Of a stretch of DNA of 64,000 nucleotides, positions 62,699 to 64,000 are shown in pieces. Under the pieces are notes generated by a model, which was given only the letters and a program-made list of their open reading frames with translations, was not told the origin of the DNA and ran no database searches. This DNA comes from Streptomyces echinoruber (lineage in GTDB: Bacteria > Actinomycetota > Actinomycetes > Streptomycetales > Streptomycetaceae). The stretch's first letter is position 1; every line of letters starts with the position of its first letter. Position numbers and translations under genes: made by a program. The DNA lies in the NCBI RefSeq assembly GCF_014651135.1, contig NZ_BMWH01000006.1, positions 1 to 64,000 on the forward strand, given 5' to 3'.

Positions 62699-63370
62699 TC
62701 AGCGGATTTCGGTCAAGCGGGCGAAGACGACGACGTTGCCGTCGTATCCGTGCTGTTGGGAAAACCCGCCCCCGCAGGTGATGACCCGCAATTCCGGGAC
62801 CCCCTTGGAGCGGTAGACCCGGTCACCGGGAAAGTCGTTCTTCGCGAACACCTCGATGCCGTAGATCTCGAACACCGCCGTCTTTCCGTCCCCCCGCAGG
62901 ACTTCGACGCGGTTCCCCTTCTTCAGCGCCCCCAGACCGTAGAAGACGGCCGGCCCCTGCTTGTTGTCGACGTGCCCCACGACGACCGCGGTGCCCTTTT
63001 CGCCGGGTGAGACGGCCCCGGTGAACCAGCCCGCCAGGTTGGGGTTCTCCGGCGGCGGCGCGGCGACCCACCCGTCGGAGTCCAGGCCCACCGGCGTCAT
63101 CGGCGCGTCGACCCGGATCGCGGGGATCCGGACCCGGCCGGGGACGGAGAACGGCAGCGGCCGGACGTCGGCCGGGACCGCGGGGGCCGGGCTGCGGCTG
63201 TCGGCGGCCGCCGCCCGGGCCGGCTGCGGGGGGCCCACGTCGAATTCCCCCGAGCCGTTCCGGATGAGTGCGAGCCCGGTGAGCAGCACCAGCGCTATCA
63301 CTCCCCAAGGGGCGCGCCTTTGCCGCCGCTCCTCCTCTTCGGCGATTTCCGCCGCCTCGGACGCAGACAT
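62699..63370 (-). CDS. Class F sortase
   Basis: A 223-aa sortase with one N-terminal membrane helix (WGVIALVLLTGLALI, about 23-37). The catalytic fold starts VRIPAIRVDAPMTPVGLDSD. The His is in AVVVGHVDNKQGPAVFYGL, the Cys in LRVITCGGGFSQQHGYDGNV (TxTC-type site), and the Arg in VVVFARL. Class F sortases of actinobacteria attach or cross-link surface proteins; substrates are mostly unknown. ATG at 63,370 follows GAGGGGATGGC. The divergent neighbour encodes a secreted Gly/Asn-rich protein. Confidence 0.92.
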   Translation of the reverse strand: MSASEAAEIAEEEERRQRRAPWGVIALVLLTGLALIRNGSGEFDVGPPQPARAAAADSRSPAPAVPADVRPLPFSVPGRVRIPAIRVDAPMTPVGLDSDGWVAAPPPENPNLAGWFTGAVSPGEKGTAVVVGHVDNKQGPAVFYGLGALKKGNRVEVLRGDGKTAVFEIYGIEVFAKNDFPGDRVYRSKGVPELRVITCGGGFSQQHGYDGNVVVFARLTEIR

Positions 63371-63705
63371 TCGCCATCCCCTCTCGACCCGGCCGTCGCC
63401 GCGTCGCTTCGCGCGTACGCCCCAAGCTAAATCCCGGTCCGGAAACCGGCGACGGGGCCGAGGCGAACGGGTGGCCTTCGAAAGCCGCGGTGAGCCATCC
63501 GAGTTGCCGTGCGCGCAAAATTTCCCACGCGGTGTGACCTGCGGGGATATCCACTCCACGGAATTCCTCCGGCGTGTTGCCTCACCGGTACGGACCAGCG
63601 TCGACATGCGGGGTGCGGCGGCACATCTGAGGGTCGTTCAACGGGAGGCGCTTTCTCGCCGATCGACCGGGGACGGGTCCCGGGGCGCCTTCCGCGGAGG
63701 AGCAC
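63371..63705. promoter_or_regulatory. Divergent promoter region, sortase / Gly-Asn-rich protein
   Basis: 335 bases without a credible gene on either strand. Promoters of both divergent genes must lie here. A relatively AT-rich patch at about 63,510-63,550 (GCGCAAAATTTCCCACGCGG) is the likeliest place. GGAGG stands just before the plus-strand ATG at 63,706. Confidence 0.4.
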
Positions 63706-64000
63706 ATGCGTACAACACGTGCCCTGGCGGTCTCGGCCGCCGCGCTCGCCGCCCTCGCGCTCGCCGCCCCCGCGGCCACCGCCTGGGACAACGACAGCAC
63801 CGGCAGCGTCGCCGCCCGGGACGACGACAACGGCGGGAACGGCGGCGACGGCGGCAACAACGGTGGCGGCGCCAACGGCGGCTGGAACAACGGCAACGGC
63901 AACGGCGGTGGCAACGGCGGCGGTGGCGGCAACGGTGGCAACGGTGCCTGGAACAACGGCAGCAACGGCAGCAACGGCAGCAGTGCCTGGAACAACGGCA
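63706..64000 (+). CDS. Secreted Gly/Asn-rich protein, cut by the window end
   Basis: Open from ATG 63,706 (GGAGG five bases upstream) to the end of the window, 98 codons with no stop, so the C-terminus is not seen. A clear signal peptide (RTTRALAVSAAALAALALAA, PAATA) is followed by WDNDSTGSVAARDDDNGGNG and long runs of GGN, GGG and AWNNG repeats. The composition suggests a flexible surface or biofilm-like polymer protein. Being divergent from a class F sortase, it could be a sortase substrate, but the sorting signal would lie outside the window. Confidence 0.7.
   Translation, partial: MRTTRALAVSAAALAALALAAPAATAWDNDSTGSVAARDDDNGGNGGDGGNNGGGANGGWNNGNGNGGGNGGGGGNGGNGAWNNGSNGSNGSSAWNNG

Overview
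The window is chromosomal DNA of a Streptomyces species. It is very GC-rich with strong third-position GC bias, uses TTA leucine codons only rarely, has many GTG/TTG starts behind AGGAGG-type sites, and carries typical streptomycete families (SARP and LAL-LuxR regulators, maltose-1-phosphate type GlgA, Rpf-like M23 peptidase, PAS/GAF/SpoIIE phosphatase, class F sortase). I see no rRNA, tRNA, transposase or phage gene.

Positions 1-13,140 look like a small specialised-metabolism locus or its remnant, mostly on the minus strand. One block holds a 53-codon small ORF coupled to an MFS exporter, then a class I methyltransferase, a FAD amino-acid-oxidase-like enzyme and a RidA imine deaminase. A truncated haemoglobin and a SARP regulator follow, then a methyltransferase, a type II thioesterase lacking its nucleophile serine, and a condensation-domain half lacking HHxxxDG. 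No intact NRPS or PKS is present. A 33-bp box shared by the SARP gene and the condensation/thioesterase operon suggests a common regulator. A divergent LAL-LuxR gene and two methyltransferases carry TTA codons, which points to bldA control. A TetR gene preceded by eight 14-bp direct repeats closes the locus. Positions 13,441-15,666 are a decay zone: a broken GH78 rhamnosidase and a frameshifted cupin. An XRE-cupin regulator, another methyltransferase and a one-TM hypothetical follow.

Positions 18,624-30,534 are a type III-D-like CRISPR-Cas module. Eight overlapping minus-strand genes read, 5' to 3': two-TM SAVED-like effector, large TIGR03986-type RAMP, Cas10 with GGDD but no HD domain, Cas7, Csx10, a double-Cas7 fusion, a small Csx19-position protein, and Cas6. 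Two short arrays with the same 36-nt repeat flank the operon. There is no cas1 or cas2. The intact cyclase motif beside a predicted cyclic-nucleotide-sensing membrane protein suggests signal-triggered membrane disruption as the defence output, and the effector gene carries a TTA codon.

Positions 31,010-64,000 are mostly core or conserved streptomycete genes: panD, gnd, an Rpf/LysM/M23 peptidase, an EamA transporter, a FhuF-like 2Fe-2S protein, glgA and glgC, a secreted PA14-GH2 and GH92 pair, a wax-ester synthase/DGAT, a zinc-ribbon SDR-like protein, a 58-aa peptide gene, a GNAT, an amidase, a lipase-maturation-factor protein, a SpoIIE-type phosphatase, an anti-sigma/ECF sigma pair around a hypothetical gene, CapA, an APC permease, a universal stress protein, a polysaccharide deacetylase, a class F sortase, and the start of a secreted Gly/Asn-rich protein cut by the window edge. 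Several intergenic regions carry short tandem repeats.
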